Shown here: piece by piece, positions 28,840 to 38,543 of the stretch
Numbering within the stretch: position 1 is the first letter of the stretch
Layout: the number at the start of each line of letters is the position of its first letter
NCBI GenBank assembly: GCA_002360535.1
Contig: DEQR01000043.1
Span: forward strand, 1 to 64,000
Length of the DNA: 64,000 nucleotides
From: Thiobacillus sp. UBA3361
Lineage (GTDB): Bacteria; Pseudomonadota; Gammaproteobacteria; Burkholderiales; Thiobacillaceae
Reading direction: 5' to 3'
Notes under the pieces: generated by a model
Seen by the model: the letters and a program-made list of their open reading frames with translations, nothing else
The model's database searches: none
Told to the model about the DNA's origin: nothing
Translations under genes and position numbers: made by a program

Positions 28840-30045
28840 ATGTCCCGTCTCGTCAATCCCCACGGTGGTGGTGAACTCAAGCCCCTGCTCCTCGAAGGCG
28901 CCGCCCGCGATGCCGAACTGGCCCGCGCCCAAACCCTGAAGCAGGTGAAGATGTCCTCACGCGAGACCGGCGACCTGATCATGCTGGGCATCGGTGGTTT
29001 CACCCCCCTGGACGGTTTCATGATGCATTCCGACTGGCAGGGCGTGTGCGACGCTTACAAGCTGGCTAACGGCCTGTTCTGGCCCATCCCCGTCACCCTG
29101 TCCACCGACGACGAGTCCGTCAAGGAAGGCGACAACATCGCCCTGGTGAGCGATTCCGGCGAGATCATGGGCACCATGAAGGTGTCCGACAAGTACACCA
29201 TCGACAAGGCCCACGAATGCATGATGGTCTATAAGACCACCGATCTGGAGCACCCCGGCGTCAAGATGGTCATGGAACAGGGCAAGTACAACCTGGCCGG
29301 CCCGGTCAAGGTCCTGTCCGACGGCGGTTTCAAGGCCAAGTACGGCGATCAGTTCATGACCCCGGCCGAGACGCGCAAGAAATTCGAGGAAATGGGCTGG
29401 TCCAAGGTCGCCGCCTTCCAGACCCGCAATCCCATGCACCGCTCCCACGAGTACCTGGCCAAGATCGCCATAGAGACCATGGACGGCGTGCTGGTCCACT
29501 CCCTGCTGGGCGCCCTGAAGCCGGGCGACATCCCCGCCGCCGTGCGTTCGGAGGCCATCGCCACCCTGATCGACAACTACTTCGCCCCCAACACCGTGAT
29601 CCAGGCCGGCTACCCCCTGGACATGCGCTACGCCGGTCCCCGCGAAGCCCTGCTGCACGCCCTGTTCCGTCAGAACTACGGCTGCTCCCACCTGATCGTG
29701 GGCCGCGACCACGCCGGTGTCGGCGACTACTACGGTCCCTTCGACGCCCAGAAGATCTTCGAGGAGATCCCGAAGGGCTCGCTGGAAACCGTCAACATGA
29801 ATATCGACTGGACCTTCTGGTGCAATAAGTGCGGCGGCATGGCCTCCCAGCGCACCTGCGCCCACACCAAGGACGATCGCATCCTGCTGTCCGGCACCAA
29901 AGTGCGCGCCATGCTGTCCGAAGGCCAGGACCTGCCGGTGGAGTTCAGCCGCCCGGAAGTGGCCGCGGTTCTCAAGAAGTACTATCAGGGTCTGTCCGCC
30001 GAGCAGAACGTCAAGATCGAGCTAAAGGGCCACTCGGCTGCCTGA
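28840..30045 (+). CDS. sat: Sulfate adenylyltransferase (dissimilatory ATP sulfurylase)
   Basis: The 401-residue cytosolic enzyme interconverts APS plus PPi with ATP plus sulfate. Beside aprBA in a sulfur oxidiser it would run toward ATP. Active-site motifs are [12 protein letters not shown] (QxRNP and HxxH) and [27 protein letters not shown] supplies the three Cys and one His of the structural zinc site found in dissimilatory-type enzymes. A CAAGGAG ribosome-binding site precedes the ATG. aprB follows after 127 bases, so co-transcription is likely but not certain. Confidence 0.97.
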   Translation: MSRLVNPHGGGELKPLLLEGAARDAELARAQTLKQVKMSSRETGDLIMLGIGGFTPLDGFMMHSDWQGVCDAYKLANGLFWPIPVTLSTDDESVKEGDNIALVSDSGEIMGTMKVSDKYTIDKAHECMMVYKTTDLEHPGVKMVMEQGKYNLAGPVKVLSDGGFKAKYGDQFMTPAETRKKFEEMGWSKVAAFQTRNPMHRSHEYLAKIAIETMDGVLVHSLLGALKPGDIPAAVRSEAIATLIDNYFAPNTVIQAGYPLDMRYAGPREALLHALFRQNYGCSHLIVGRDHAGVGDYYGPFDAQKIFEEIPKGSLETVNMNIDWTFWCNKCGGMASQRTCAHTKDDRILLSGTKVRAMLSEGQDLPVEFSRPEVAAVLKKYYQGLSAEQNVKIELKGHSAA

Positions 30046-30172
30046 TTGAAAGGTTTGAATCCGGGCCCGCCGGAAGCGGATTCGCGATACGCCCCACCGG
30101 CCAAGGTTGGGCCCGGAAATTCGAAGGGCCGCGCACCCAGCGCGGATTGTTAGCTAACAAGGAGAGAAGTTA

Positions 30173-30658
30173 ATGCCTACCTACGTGCGTACCGACAAGT
30201 GCGACGGCTGCAAGGGTCAAGACAAGACCGCTTGCATGTATATCTGCCCGCACGACCTGATGAAGCTGGACAAGGACGGTTCCGAGACCGGTCACGCCAT
30301 GCGTGCCTTCAACCAGGAACCCGAGCAGTGCTGGGAGTGCTATAGCTGCGTGAAGATCTGCCCGCAGCAGGCCATCGAAGCCCGCCACTACGCCGACATC
30401 GTCCCCCTGGGCGGTTCCGTGCAGCCCATGCGTGGTTCCGACTCCATCATGTGGACCATCAAGTTCCGTAACGGCACCCTGAAGCGCTTCAAGTTCCCCA
30501 TCCGCACCACCCCCGAAGGCTCCATCGATCCTTACGGCGGCAAGCCCGGTGCCGTGATGGCCAACATCGACAAGACCGGTTTCTTCACCGGCAGCGAAGA
30601 TGGCGGCATCACCAAGGGCTACCGCGCCGGCAACCCCGCCGAGCTGATCCGCAAGTAA
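30173..30658 (+). CDS. aprB: Adenylylsulfate reductase beta subunit
   Basis: The 161-residue iron-sulfur subunit carries two [4Fe-4S] clusters bound by CDGCKGQDKTACMYICP and CWECYSCVKICP. The inserted residues in the first motif are typical of AprB. The C-terminal tail, which wraps around AprA, is present. AprBA oxidises sulfite plus AMP to APS in this kind of organism. The start has AAGGAGAGAAG upstream. aprA begins 18 bases after the stop. The 127 bases before aprB hold no recognisable gene. Confidence 0.97.
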   Translation: MPTYVRTDKCDGCKGQDKTACMYICPHDLMKLDKDGSETGHAMRAFNQEPEQCWECYSCVKICPQQAIEARHYADIVPLGGSVQPMRGSDSIMWTIKFRNGTLKRFKFPIRTTPEGSIDPYGGKPGAVMANIDKTGFFTGSEDGGITKGYRAGNPAELIRK

Positions 30659-30676
30659 TCTGGAAAGGAATACATA

Positions 30677-32701
30677 ATGGCTGGTGAATTTGGAAATCCC
30701 GAGATCATCCAGGAAGAAGTCGATGTCCTGATGATCGGCGGCGGCATGGCCAACTGCGGTGCCGCTTATGAAATCGTCCGTTGGGCCGAGGCCGCCAAGG
30801 CCGAGATGGGCGTGGACCTGAAGATCAAACTGGTTGACAAGGCCGCCATGGACCGTTCCGGCGCCGTGGCCCAGGGCCTGTCCGCCATCAATACCTACAT
30901 CGGTACCGAGCAGGACCCCGCCGACTATGCCCGCATGGTCTCCAACGACCTGATGGGCATTACCCGCGACGACCTGGCCTACGACCTGGGCCGTCACGTG
31001 GACGACTCGGTGCACCTGTTCGAAGAATGGGGCCTGCCCATTTGGAAGACCGACCCCGCCACCGGCGAGCGTCACGACGGCGCCCAGGGCATGACCCCCC
31101 TGAAGGACGGCGGCAAGCCCGTGCGTTCCGGCAAGTGGCAGATCATGATCAACGGCGAATCCTACAAGTGGATCGTCGCCGAGGCCGCCAAGAAGGCCCT
31201 GGGCATGGACCGCATCCAGGAGCGGATCTTCATCGTCAAGCTGGTGAACGACAAGAACGACAAAAACCGCATCGCCGGTGCCGTCGGTTTCTCCACCCGC
31301 GAGCACAAGCTGTACGTGTTCAAGGCCAAGGCCATCCTGCTGGCCGCCGGTGGTTGCGTGAACATCTTCCGTCCCCGCTCCGTCGGTGAAGGTACCGGCC
31401 GTGCCTGGTACCCGGTCTGGAACGCCGGTTCCACCTACTCCATGGCCGCCGAAGCCGGCGCCGAGCTGACCATGATGGAAAACCGCTTCGTGCCCGCCCG
31501 CTTCAAGGACGGTTACGGCCCGGTCGGTGCCTGGTTCCTGCTGTTCAAGGCCCAGGCCACCAACGCCTTCGGCGAAGTCTACATGCAGAAGAACAAGCAC
31601 CTGCTGGACGACTACCCGCCCTACGGCCAAGCCGCCGTGCCTGCCTCCTGCCTGCGTAACCACCTGATGCTCAAGGAAATGCGCGAAGGCCGCGGTCCCA
31701 TCTATATGGACACCGTGACCGCCCTGGGCAAACTGCGCGAGACCCTGTCTCCCCGCGAGGTGAAGCACCTGGAAGCCGAGGCCTGGGAAGACTTCCTGGA
31801 CATGTGCGTCGGCCAGTGCGGCATCTGGGTTGGCGAGAACATCGAGCCCGAGAAGAAGAACTCCGAGCTGATGCCCACCGAGCCCTACCTGCTGGGTAGC
31901 CACTCCGGCTGCTGCGGCATCTGGACCTCCGGCCCCACCGACGTGGGCGCCCCCACCGCGGAAAACCATGCCGACAAGGACAAGATCCCCGCTCACCTGC
32001 CGCAAGGCTGGAACTGGGGCTACCGTGGCATGACCACCGTCAAGGGCCTGTTCACCGCCGGTGACGGCGTCGGCGCCTCCGGCCACAAGTTCTCCTCCGG
32101 CTCTCACGCCGAAGGCCGCATGTGCGCCAAGTCCATGGTCAAGTACTGCATCGACAACAAGGACATGAAGGTCGAACTGGACACCGATCCCGCCCAACTG
32201 GTCGATGAGATCTACAAGCCGGTGCGCAACTACCTGGAGTTCAAGGACTACACCACCGCCATCGACGTCAACCCCAACTACATCACGCCCAAGATGCTGC
32301 AGTTCCGTCTGCAGAAGATCATGGACGAGTACGTTGCCGGTGTCGCCACCTACTACCAGACCAACGAGCACATGCTCAAGGTCGCGGAAGAGAAGCTGGA
32401 GATGCTGAAGGAAGACGCCGAGAAGATGCGTGCCAAGGACCTGCACGAACTGCTGCGGGCCTGGGAAAACTACCACCGCATCCTCACCGCCGAAGCCCAC
32501 ATGCAGCACATCATGTTCCGTCAGGAAAGCCGCTACCCCGGCTTCTACTACCGGATGGACAAGAACTTCGTGGACGAGGAAAACTGGAAGTGCTTCGTCA
32601 ACTCCATCTATGACAAGACCACCAAGAAGTGGACCTGCTTCAAGCGCGCCCACGTGGACCTGGTGGACAAGTCCAAGCTGTTCAAGCCCGCCGCCCACTA
32701 A
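30677..32701 (+). CDS. aprA: Adenylylsulfate reductase alpha subunit
   Basis: The 674-residue flavoprotein is the catalytic subunit that forms APS from AMP and sulfite. The N-terminal FAD-binding motif is MIGGGMANCGAAYE (residues about 19-32). The QGLSAINTYIG stretch and the CCGIWTSGPTDVG segment near residue 415 are typical of AprA. The C-terminal helical domain with CFVNSIYDKTTKKWTCFKR is complete. Length is within the family range. A strong terminator follows 15 bases after the stop, closing the sat-aprBA unit. Confidence 0.97.
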   Translation: MAGEFGNPEIIQEEVDVLMIGGGMANCGAAYEIVRWAEAAKAEMGVDLKIKLVDKAAMDRSGAVAQGLSAINTYIGTEQDPADYARMVSNDLMGITRDDLAYDLGRHVDDSVHLFEEWGLPIWKTDPATGERHDGAQGMTPLKDGGKPVRSGKWQIMINGESYKWIVAEAAKKALGMDRIQERIFIVKLVNDKNDKNRIAGAVGFSTREHKLYVFKAKAILLAAGGCVNIFRPRSVGEGTGRAWYPVWNAGSTYSMAAEAGAELTMMENRFVPARFKDGYGPVGAWFLLFKAQATNAFGEVYMQKNKHLLDDYPPYGQAAVPASCLRNHLMLKEMREGRGPIYMDTVTALGKLRETLSPREVKHLEAEAWEDFLDMCVGQCGIWVGENIEPEKKNSELMPTEPYLLGSHSGCCGIWTSGPTDVGAPTAENHADKDKIPAHLPQGWNWGYRGMTTVKGLFTAGDGVGASGHKFSSGSHAEGRMCAKSMVKYCIDNKDMKVELDTDPAQLVDEIYKPVRNYLEFKDYTTAIDVNPNYITPKMLQFRLQKIMDEYVAGVATYYQTNEHMLKVAEEKLEMLKEDAEKMRAKDLHELLRAWENYHRILTAEAHMQHIMFRQESRYPGFYYRMDKNFVDEENWKCFVNSIYDKTTKKWTCFKRAHVDLVDKSKLFKPAAH

Positions 32702-32716
32702 GCAGCTGGCCTAGCG

Positions 32717-32753
32717 AAAAAACCGGGCGCCCACAAGGCGCCCGGTTTTTTTA
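32717..32753 (+). terminator. Intrinsic terminator after aprA
   Basis: ACCGGGCGCC and GGCGCCCGGT pair perfectly around a CACAA loop, followed by TTTTTTT; a matching A-run precedes the stem. This is a textbook rho-independent terminator and probably also works on the opposite strand. Confidence 0.93.
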
Positions 32754-32915
32754 TCTATAGTCGCAAGCATCGGCCTGATGCCCGAGTCAGGCATAAAACC
32801 CCTTTTCCCATCAGTCATTTAGCTCAAGACGGCAGGTGCATTCTCCGGTAGAATGCAGCCCATAGCTGCACTCCACCGTCACACTCGTGACGACCGCATC
32901 CCAAAGAGGCATCCC

Positions 32916-33854
32916 ATGCAAGACTACGACGATCAATTCAAGGACCTGGCCAAGGACTCCCCGTTCCAGGACAGCCCGGTCATGCCCACCCTGCTGGACG
33001 GTGACAAGGTCATCCAGTTCCGTTGCCATCGCCATGTGAAGTGCTGGAACGCCTGCTGCTCCAACATCGATATCACCCTCACCCCCTACGACATCCTGCG
33101 CCTGAAGAACCGCATGGGTCTGTCCTCCGGAGAGTTCCTGAAGCAGTACACGGTGCCCTACGAGATGGACAAGGACGGCATGCCCGGCGTCAAGCTGCGC
33201 GCCGTGGAGGGCGGCACCGCCTGCCAGCTGATGGTCCCGGAGGGCTGCAGCGTCTATGAAGACCGGCCCACCGCCTGCCGCTACTATCCCGTGGCCCTGG
33301 TGTCCATGCGCCGCCAGGACGAGTACACCGACCGCCAGTCCTACGCCCTGGTGGAAGAGAAGCACTGCCTGGGCCACTTCGAGGACCAGAAGCTGACCAT
33401 CGACGAATACCGCAAGGACCAGGGCGTGGACATCTATGACGAGAAGGGCCGTGCCTGGCGTCAGCTGGTGCTGAAGCGCAAGTCCGCCGGACCGTCCATT
33501 GGCAAGCCCACGCCCCTGTCCAACCAGCTGTTCTTCATGGCCAGCTACGACTTGGACCGCTTCCGCGCCTTCGTCATCAGCGAGTCCTTCAACAACACCT
33601 ATGAAGTGCCGGTGGACACCATGGCCGAGATCGTCGCCGACGACGAGAAGCTGCTGGACTTCGCCATGGGCTTCCTTCGGCAGGTGCTGTTCAACGAGAA
33701 GTTCCTGGAGGAAAAGGCCGGCGCCGCCGAGGCACGCGCCGAACGCCTGCGGGCCAAGGCCGAGCAGATGCGCGCCGAATTCGAGGCCAACCGGGACCAG
33801 CTGGAGGACGAGAAGTATTCCGAGCACTTCCGCAAGCTGGAAGGCAGCGGCTGA
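32916..33854 (+). CDS. YkgJ family cysteine cluster protein
   Basis: The 312-residue protein belongs to the YkgJ (zinc/iron-chelating) family. Its cysteines lie in FRCHRHVKCWNACCSN, GGTACQLM, PEGCSVYEDRPTACRYYPVA and EEKHCLGHF, a set expected to bind a metal cluster. The rest is unassigned; the last 60 residues form a charged coiled coil. The ATG at 32916 has an AAGAGG ribosome-binding site; an upstream ATG at 32853 is less likely. It lies just after the aprA terminator, so it has its own promoter. A link to Apr maturation is only a guess from position. Confidence 0.75.
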   Translation: MQDYDDQFKDLAKDSPFQDSPVMPTLLDGDKVIQFRCHRHVKCWNACCSNIDITLTPYDILRLKNRMGLSSGEFLKQYTVPYEMDKDGMPGVKLRAVEGGTACQLMVPEGCSVYEDRPTACRYYPVALVSMRRQDEYTDRQSYALVEEKHCLGHFEDQKLTIDEYRKDQGVDIYDEKGRAWRQLVLKRKSAGPSIGKPTPLSNQLFFMASYDLDRFRAFVISESFNNTYEVPVDTMAEIVADDEKLLDFAMGFLRQVLFNEKFLEEKAGAAEARAERLRAKAEQMRAEFEANRDQLEDEKYSEHFRKLEGSG

Positions 33855-34079
33855 CGGAACGGCGGACACCCGCGGGGGGACGCCCCCGCCGCCAGGTTCC
33901 GCTGCCGGTGCGGGTCCCCCGTCCGCCTTCCATTCCCCAAAAACCGTTTGCTTCGCATGCAAATGCGATCTTGATGTCAATCAATGACAGCGGCATGGGT
34001 ATTCGCAAGCATGCGAAGCCCGCACGACTGGAACGGTGGTTTCCCGCGACGGGCACCATCAACCCTCCAGGAGAGAAAC

Positions 34080-34475
34080 ATGATGCGTTACCTCGTTTCC
34101 GCTGTTGCTGTTCTGCTTGCCTCCATCAACACCGCCGGCGCTGCCACCCCGGATGAGGCCTGCGCCGCCCTCGGTGAGGCGCGCACCCACCTGGTCGCCA
34201 TGATCGGTTCCACCGACAAGGCCGCCCAGGACGACCTGAAGTCCAAGGTACACGCCGCCAGCGCCAAGCTGGACGCTGCCCTGGCCGGGATGTCGGGCGC
34301 CGACGCCGACAAGGCCACCCAGTTCAAACCGGTCTGGGAGGCCTTCAAGAACACCCGCGAGACAGAGATCATCCCGGCCGTCTATGCGGGCAGGAATGCC
34401 GACGCCAAGGCCATTGCCACGGGTATCCAGGCCGAGCGGATGAAAGCGATGAAGGGTGCGATGGGCTGCAAGTAA
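34080..34475 (+). CDS. Small exported protein of unknown function
   Basis: The 131-residue product starts with a clear signal peptide cleaved after AGA (about residue 21). The mature part is helical and Ala-rich, with one Cys near its start (EACAALG) and one at the end (AMGCK), which could form a disulfide. I do not recognise the family; no heme or metal motif is present. An AGGAGAG ribosome-binding site precedes paired ATG codons at 34080 and 34083. It ends at a strong bidirectional terminator. The 225 bases upstream hold a GC-rich hairpin near 33858-33900 and nothing else clear. Confidence 0.65.
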   Translation: MMRYLVSAVAVLLASINTAGAATPDEACAALGEARTHLVAMIGSTDKAAQDDLKSKVHAASAKLDAALAGMSGADADKATQFKPVWEAFKNTRETEIIPAVYAGRNADAKAIATGIQAERMKAMKGAMGCK

Positions 34476-34491
34476 CCCCCGTCGGGCTCCC

Positions 34492-34525
34492 AATGAAAAG
34501 GCGGCCTCGGGCCGCCTTTTCATTT
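34492..34525. terminator. Bidirectional terminator between convergent genes
   Basis: AATGAAAAGGCGGCC (34492-34506) pairs perfectly with GGCCGCCTTTTCATT (34510-34524) around TCG. The A-run on one arm and T-run on the other let it stop transcription from both sides. It separates the plus-strand gene ending at 34475 from the minus-strand gene ending at 34542. Confidence 0.9.
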
Positions 34526-34541
34526 CCGGGTACGGGCGATG

Positions 34542-35009
34542 TCACCAGCGCCACTCGTTGTCATGGGCCTGGTGATGAATGTAACGGCTGGCGTCGTCCA
34601 GCGCGTTGTCCAGGACCGCGTATTCCCGGCCGCTCAAATGTCCGTCAGCCATGAAAGCGCGCTGCATGTGCTCGATCTCCCGCTGTTGCTGGAACAGTTT
34701 GGCCGCCTCGCGCTTGGTGATCTCGCCCCGCGCGATGCCACTCTGGATGCGGTCCATCTGCCGATCCTGGCGGGACTCGATCTGCCTGTACAGGCCGGGC
34801 GCCGCGAAGTGGCCAGGACGATGGTCGTGGCGGTAGTCGGGCCGGTGATGGTCGTGGCGGCCAGGGTCCGCCAGATAGGGGTTAGCGGACCACAACCCCG
34901 CTGCGACGAAGGTAGTGTCGGCGCGCGCGGTGCCGGTGCCGGCGGCGAGGGTGGTGAAGGTGGTCATGGCGATCAGGCCGAGGGTCTTGAACAGCTGCGT
35001 GCGTTTCAT
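34542..35009 (-). CDS. Small exported His-rich protein of unknown function
   Basis: The 155-residue product has a signal peptide (about residues 1-31, ending ARA). The mature N-terminus is rich in His, Asp and Arg (GRHDHHRPDYRHDHRPGH), a possible metal-binding stretch. The remaining helical part contains QSGIARGEITKREAAKLF and ADGHLSGREYAVLDNAL, an EF-hand-like or helix-loop-helix pattern. I do not recognise the family. It is convergent with the preceding small exported gene and divergent from cbbQ. The 204 bases before cbbQ contain no clear gene. Confidence 0.65.
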   Translation of the reverse strand: MKRTQLFKTLGLIAMTTFTTLAAGTGTARADTTFVAAGLWSANPYLADPGRHDHHRPDYRHDHRPGHFAAPGLYRQIESRQDRQMDRIQSGIARGEITKREAAKLFQQQREIEHMQRAFMADGHLSGREYAVLDNALDDASRYIHHQAHDNEWRW

Positions 35010-35213
35010 GTCGATCTCCTTTTCGAACTTGCCGCGTGACGTATCCGCCGCGGTGATGTCATGCTAGCCACACCCTGTAAGCCGCCGGTTTCCCGCCTGT
35101 GGCCGATTTGTAAGCAGATGTAACCGCGCACCGGAAATACCGGCTTGCATCGGTCTGTTGTATTGAGACAATTGGGCCTTTCCCCATCGACGACACGAGA
35201 CGAGGATCGCCCC

Positions 35214-36026
35214 TTGACCGCCCAAGCCCTGGCCCCCGAAGAACACTACATCCGCAAGCAACCCTATTACGAGCCGGTGGGCAACGAGATCGCCATTTTC
35301 GAGGCCGCCTACGGGAACAGGCTGCCCATCCTGCTCAAAGGCCCCACCGGCTGTGGCAAGACGCGCTTCATGGAACACATGGCTTGGCGCCTGAAGCGGC
35401 CGCTGATCACCGTCTCCTGCCATGACGACCTGACCGCCTCCGACCTGGTCGGGCGCTATCTGGTCAAGAGCGGCGAGACCGTCTGGGTGGACGGCCCCCT
35501 GACCCGCGCGGTGCGTGTCGGCGGCATCTGCTACCTGGACGAGATCGTCGAGGCGCGCAAGGACACCATGGTGGTCATCCACCCCCTGGCCGACGACCGC
35601 CGCACCCTGCCCATGGAAAAACTCGGCCAGTTGCTGGAGGCCACCGACGAGTTCGCCCTGGCCATCTCCTACAACCCCGGCTACCAGAGCGTACTGAAGG
35701 ACCTGAAGCAATCCACCCGGCAGCGCTTCGTGGCCCTGGAGTTCGACTACCCGGCGCCGGATCTGGAAAAACGCATCGTCGCCAAGGAGTCGGGCATCGA
35801 CGCCAAAATGGCCGAACGCCTGGTCAAGTTCGCCGGCATGACCCGAAACCTGAAAGGCAGCGGGCTGGAGGAAGGTGCCTCCACCCGGCTGCTAGTGCAT
35901 GCGGGCAAGCTCATCGCCGGCGGCATCGACCCGGTCATCGCCTGCCAGAGCGCCGTGGCCCAGGCGGTCACCGACGACGCCGACATGCTGGCGGCCATCC
36001 AGGAACTGTCCTCCTCCATCTTCTAA
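35214..36026 (+). CDS. cbbQ: CbbQ/NorQ-type AAA+ ATPase
   Basis: The 270-residue MoxR-type AAA+ ATPase has the N-terminal [16 protein letters not shown] signature, Walker A GPTGCGKT (about residues 43-50) and Walker [10 protein letters not shown], followed by [12 protein letters not shown] with the arginine finger region. CbbQ pairs with CbbO to remould inhibited RuBisCO; NorQ pairs with NorD at nitric oxide reductase. With a CbbO/NorD-like gene close by, either is possible, but no RuBisCO or norCB gene is in the window. TTG at 35214 gives the usual N-terminus ([12 protein letters not shown]) and has CGAGG upstream. Confidence 0.85.
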   Translation: MTAQALAPEEHYIRKQPYYEPVGNEIAIFEAAYGNRLPILLKGPTGCGKTRFMEHMAWRLKRPLITVSCHDDLTASDLVGRYLVKSGETVWVDGPLTRAVRVGGICYLDEIVEARKDTMVVIHPLADDRRTLPMEKLGQLLEATDEFALAISYNPGYQSVLKDLKQSTRQRFVALEFDYPAPDLEKRIVAKESGIDAKMAERLVKFAGMTRNLKGSGLEEGASTRLLVHAGKLIAGGIDPVIACQSAVAQAVTDDADMLAAIQELSSSIF

Positions 36027-36045
36027 CCCGCGCATGAGGTACGCC

Positions 36046-36387
36046 ATGCTCCATCACCCACCCGCATTCGCCGTTTCACTGCTGGTCTGCGCCGCCTTCA
36101 GCGCCGCCGCTACCGCCGCCCCGCAGCTGCCCGGCGCGGAGGTCTATGAACATTATTGCGCGGCATGCCACGCCACCGGCCAGCTTAAGGCCCCCCGGTT
36201 TGGCGACCGCAAGGCCTGGCGGCCCCTCATCGCCGAAGGCCAGGCCATGCTCAGCCGCACCGCAATCCGGGGCATCCGCAAGATGCCGCCCAAGGGGGGG
36301 CACCCACACCTGTCCGACCTGGAGGTCAAGCGCGCGGTGGCCTACATGGCCAACCAGGCCGGCGGCAAGTTCAAAACCCACGAATAG
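36046..36387 (+). CDS. Small periplasmic cytochrome c (c5-like)
   Basis: The 113-residue protein has a signal peptide ending ATA and one heme c site, CAACH, after EVYEHY. IRKMPPKGGHPHLSD supplies a likely distal Met (MPPKGG), as in cytochrome c5. The ATG at 36046 follows GAGG with six-base spacing; an in-frame ATG at 36034 is the alternative. It sits between cbbQ (20 bases) and cbbO (17 bases) on the same strand. A cytochrome inside a CbbQ/CbbO pair is unexpected. Confidence 0.87.
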   Translation: MLHHPPAFAVSLLVCAAFSAAATAAPQLPGAEVYEHYCAACHATGQLKAPRFGDRKAWRPLIAEGQAMLSRTAIRGIRKMPPKGGHPHLSDLEVKRAVAYMANQAGGKFKTHE

Positions 36388-36404
36388 GACGTTCGCCGCG
36401 AGTC

Positions 36405-38531
36405 ATGGCCGACCTGCAGCTCACCCGCGTCGAAATCGAAGCCCTGCTGGACGACTGGCTGGAGACCGAGTTCACCTTCCACCAAGTGGGGCCGGTGGCG
36501 CGGGCACTGTGCAAGCTGCCCCGGGATGAGCAGGACTACGTGCTCGACTGGATCAAGCGCATCGCCACCACCCACATCACCCTGGCCTTCCACTTCGCCA
36601 AGCGGGCGCCGGACATGCTGCGCCGCCTGGACAGGCGGGTCATCGAGGCCTGGGCCGTCCACCTGTGCGACACCTACGACCGGGCCGGCATGTACGCCGC
36701 CCTGGCGGTGGCGGAGAACGCCGGCAGTTTCGCCCAGACCCGTCTGGCCCACGCCGACGGCGCCCTGTTCGACGACATCGCCCAGGTGCTGTCCAACTTC
36801 CTCTGCGGGCTCACCGGCCGGCGCTTGAAGCTGGAACAGGGTGAGGGTGTGTGGACCGACAGCGAGCGCATCGTCCTGCCCAACATCTTCGCGGCCTTCG
36901 CCGACAAGACCGACAACTTCAAGCTGGCCAAGGCCAGCGTGGCCCTGCTCTGGGCCCAGACCCGCTACGGCACCTTCCGCGCCGATATCCAGTCCGCCTG
37001 CGCCGCCTACGAGCACCCGGACCGGGCCCTGGCCCAGTTCCATGCCCTGGAGACCCTGCGGCTCAGCGCCCGCATCCAGCGGGAACTGCCCGGCCTGGGA
37101 CGGGAGATGCAGCGGCTGCTGGCCCTGATGGGGGAGCAGGTGCCCGCCGGCTGGTCGGACATCGCCACCCGGCTGGCCGAGGCGAATGCCGGTGTGGAGG
37201 CCAGCCTGGCCCTGCTGCCCGCCGCCTATGCCCTGCCGGATTTCACGCCCTGGTGCTTCCAGGGCGAATTGCGTCCGGCGGCCGTGGCCGAATGTCTGGC
37301 CGAGCGGCTGGAAAAGGACAAGGCCCGCCTGCGCGTGAAGCTGGCGCAGCTGGAAGAGGAACTCGCCAGGCACAAACCCACCGACCCGGACCGGGATGGG
37401 CATGACAAGGCCCCGGAAAATTTCGAGGTCCAAGTACGCGACGAGGACGGGCAGCTGGATTTCGAAATCACCCTGGACGGCGCCCCCATCGCCCCCCCGG
37501 AGGACGTGAGGCAGCTGCTCACTTCGGTGTATCTGGATTTCGGCGAGATCCCCCCCGAATACCTGGTGCCGGCCGGCGACGGGGAATACGACCCCGGCCG
37601 CTACGAAGAGCGGCCGGAGGACCCTGACGCGGTGTGGCAGGGCACCTACCACGAGAAGGGCGCCAGCCTCTATCCGGAATGGGATCTGGGCCGCCAGCAT
37701 TACCGCAAGAACTGGTGCGTGATGCGGGAGAAGACCGTGCCGCCCGTGTTCGACGACTTCCACCGCGCCACCCTGGAGAAATACAGCGGCCTGGTGCGCC
37801 ATCTGCGCAAGGGCTTCGAGGCCCTGCGCGATGAGAACCGCCTCCTGAAGCGCCAGGTGCACGGCGACGACGTCGATATCGATGCCCTGGTGGAGGCCCT
37901 GGCCGACGCCCACGACGGCAGCGAGATGAGCGACCGGCTGTTCGTGCGCCAGCACCGGGCCGAGCGCAACATCGCCGTGGCCTTCATGGTGGATATGTCG
38001 GGCTCCACCCGCGGCTGGATCAACGAGGCCGAGCGGGCGGCCCTGGTCCTGCTGTGCGAGGCCCTGGAACTGCTGGGCGACCGCTACGCCATCTATGGAT
38101 TTTCAGGCATCACCCGCAAGCGCTGCGAGCTGTTCCGCGTCAAGACCTTCGACGAGCCCTACGACGCGGAGGTAAAGGCCCGCATCAGCGGCATCCGGCC
38201 CCAGGAATACACCCGCATGGGCTTCGCCATCCGCCACCTGACCAAGCTGCTGAACGAAGTGGATGCACGCACCAAGGTGCTGGTGACCCTGTCGGACGGA
38301 CGGCCCGACGACTACTTCGACGTCTATCGGGGCGCCTACGGCGTCGAGGACACCCGCATGGCCTTGCTGGAGGCACGCCGCGCCGGGGTGCACCCGTTCT
38401 GCATCACCATCGACAAGGAGGCCCGAGACTACCTGCCCCACATGTACGGCGCCGCCCGCTACATCATCCTGGACGACGTGCGCGAGCTGCCCTTCAAGGT
38501 ATCGGACATCTACCGGCGGCTGACCACCTGA
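36405..38531 (+). CDS. cbbO: CbbO/NorD-like von Willebrand factor A protein
   Basis: The 708-residue protein has a long helical N-terminal region typical of CbbO (about residues 1-300), a charged middle part, and a C-terminal VWA domain with the metal site DMSGSTRG near residue 529, GFSG near 566 and LSDGRPDDY near 631. CbbO binds RuBisCO and is the adaptor for the CbbQ ATPase; NorD has a related layout. Its position two genes after cbbQ supports a functional pair. Which target it serves cannot be told from the window. Confidence 0.82.
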   Translation: MADLQLTRVEIEALLDDWLETEFTFHQVGPVARALCKLPRDEQDYVLDWIKRIATTHITLAFHFAKRAPDMLRRLDRRVIEAWAVHLCDTYDRAGMYAALAVAENAGSFAQTRLAHADGALFDDIAQVLSNFLCGLTGRRLKLEQGEGVWTDSERIVLPNIFAAFADKTDNFKLAKASVALLWAQTRYGTFRADIQSACAAYEHPDRALAQFHALETLRLSARIQRELPGLGREMQRLLALMGEQVPAGWSDIATRLAEANAGVEASLALLPAAYALPDFTPWCFQGELRPAAVAECLAERLEKDKARLRVKLAQLEEELARHKPTDPDRDGHDKAPENFEVQVRDEDGQLDFEITLDGAPIAPPEDVRQLLTSVYLDFGEIPPEYLVPAGDGEYDPGRYEERPEDPDAVWQGTYHEKGASLYPEWDLGRQHYRKNWCVMREKTVPPVFDDFHRATLEKYSGLVRHLRKGFEALRDENRLLKRQVHGDDVDIDALVEALADAHDGSEMSDRLFVRQHRAERNIAVAFMVDMSGSTRGWINEAERAALVLLCEALELLGDRYAIYGFSGITRKRCELFRVKTFDEPYDAEVKARISGIRPQEYTRMGFAIRHLTKLLNEVDARTKVLVTLSDGRPDDYFDVYRGAYGVEDTRMALLEARRAGVHPFCITIDKEARDYLPHMYGAARYIILDDVRELPFKVSDIYRRLTT

Positions 38532-38543
38532 GCCATCGACTGG

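Noticed and set aside
30170..32698. 842-residue open frame antisense to aprB and aprA
   Set aside because: It is a shadow of the strongly codon-biased aprBA genes, has low-complexity Gly/Val/His composition and matches no family.
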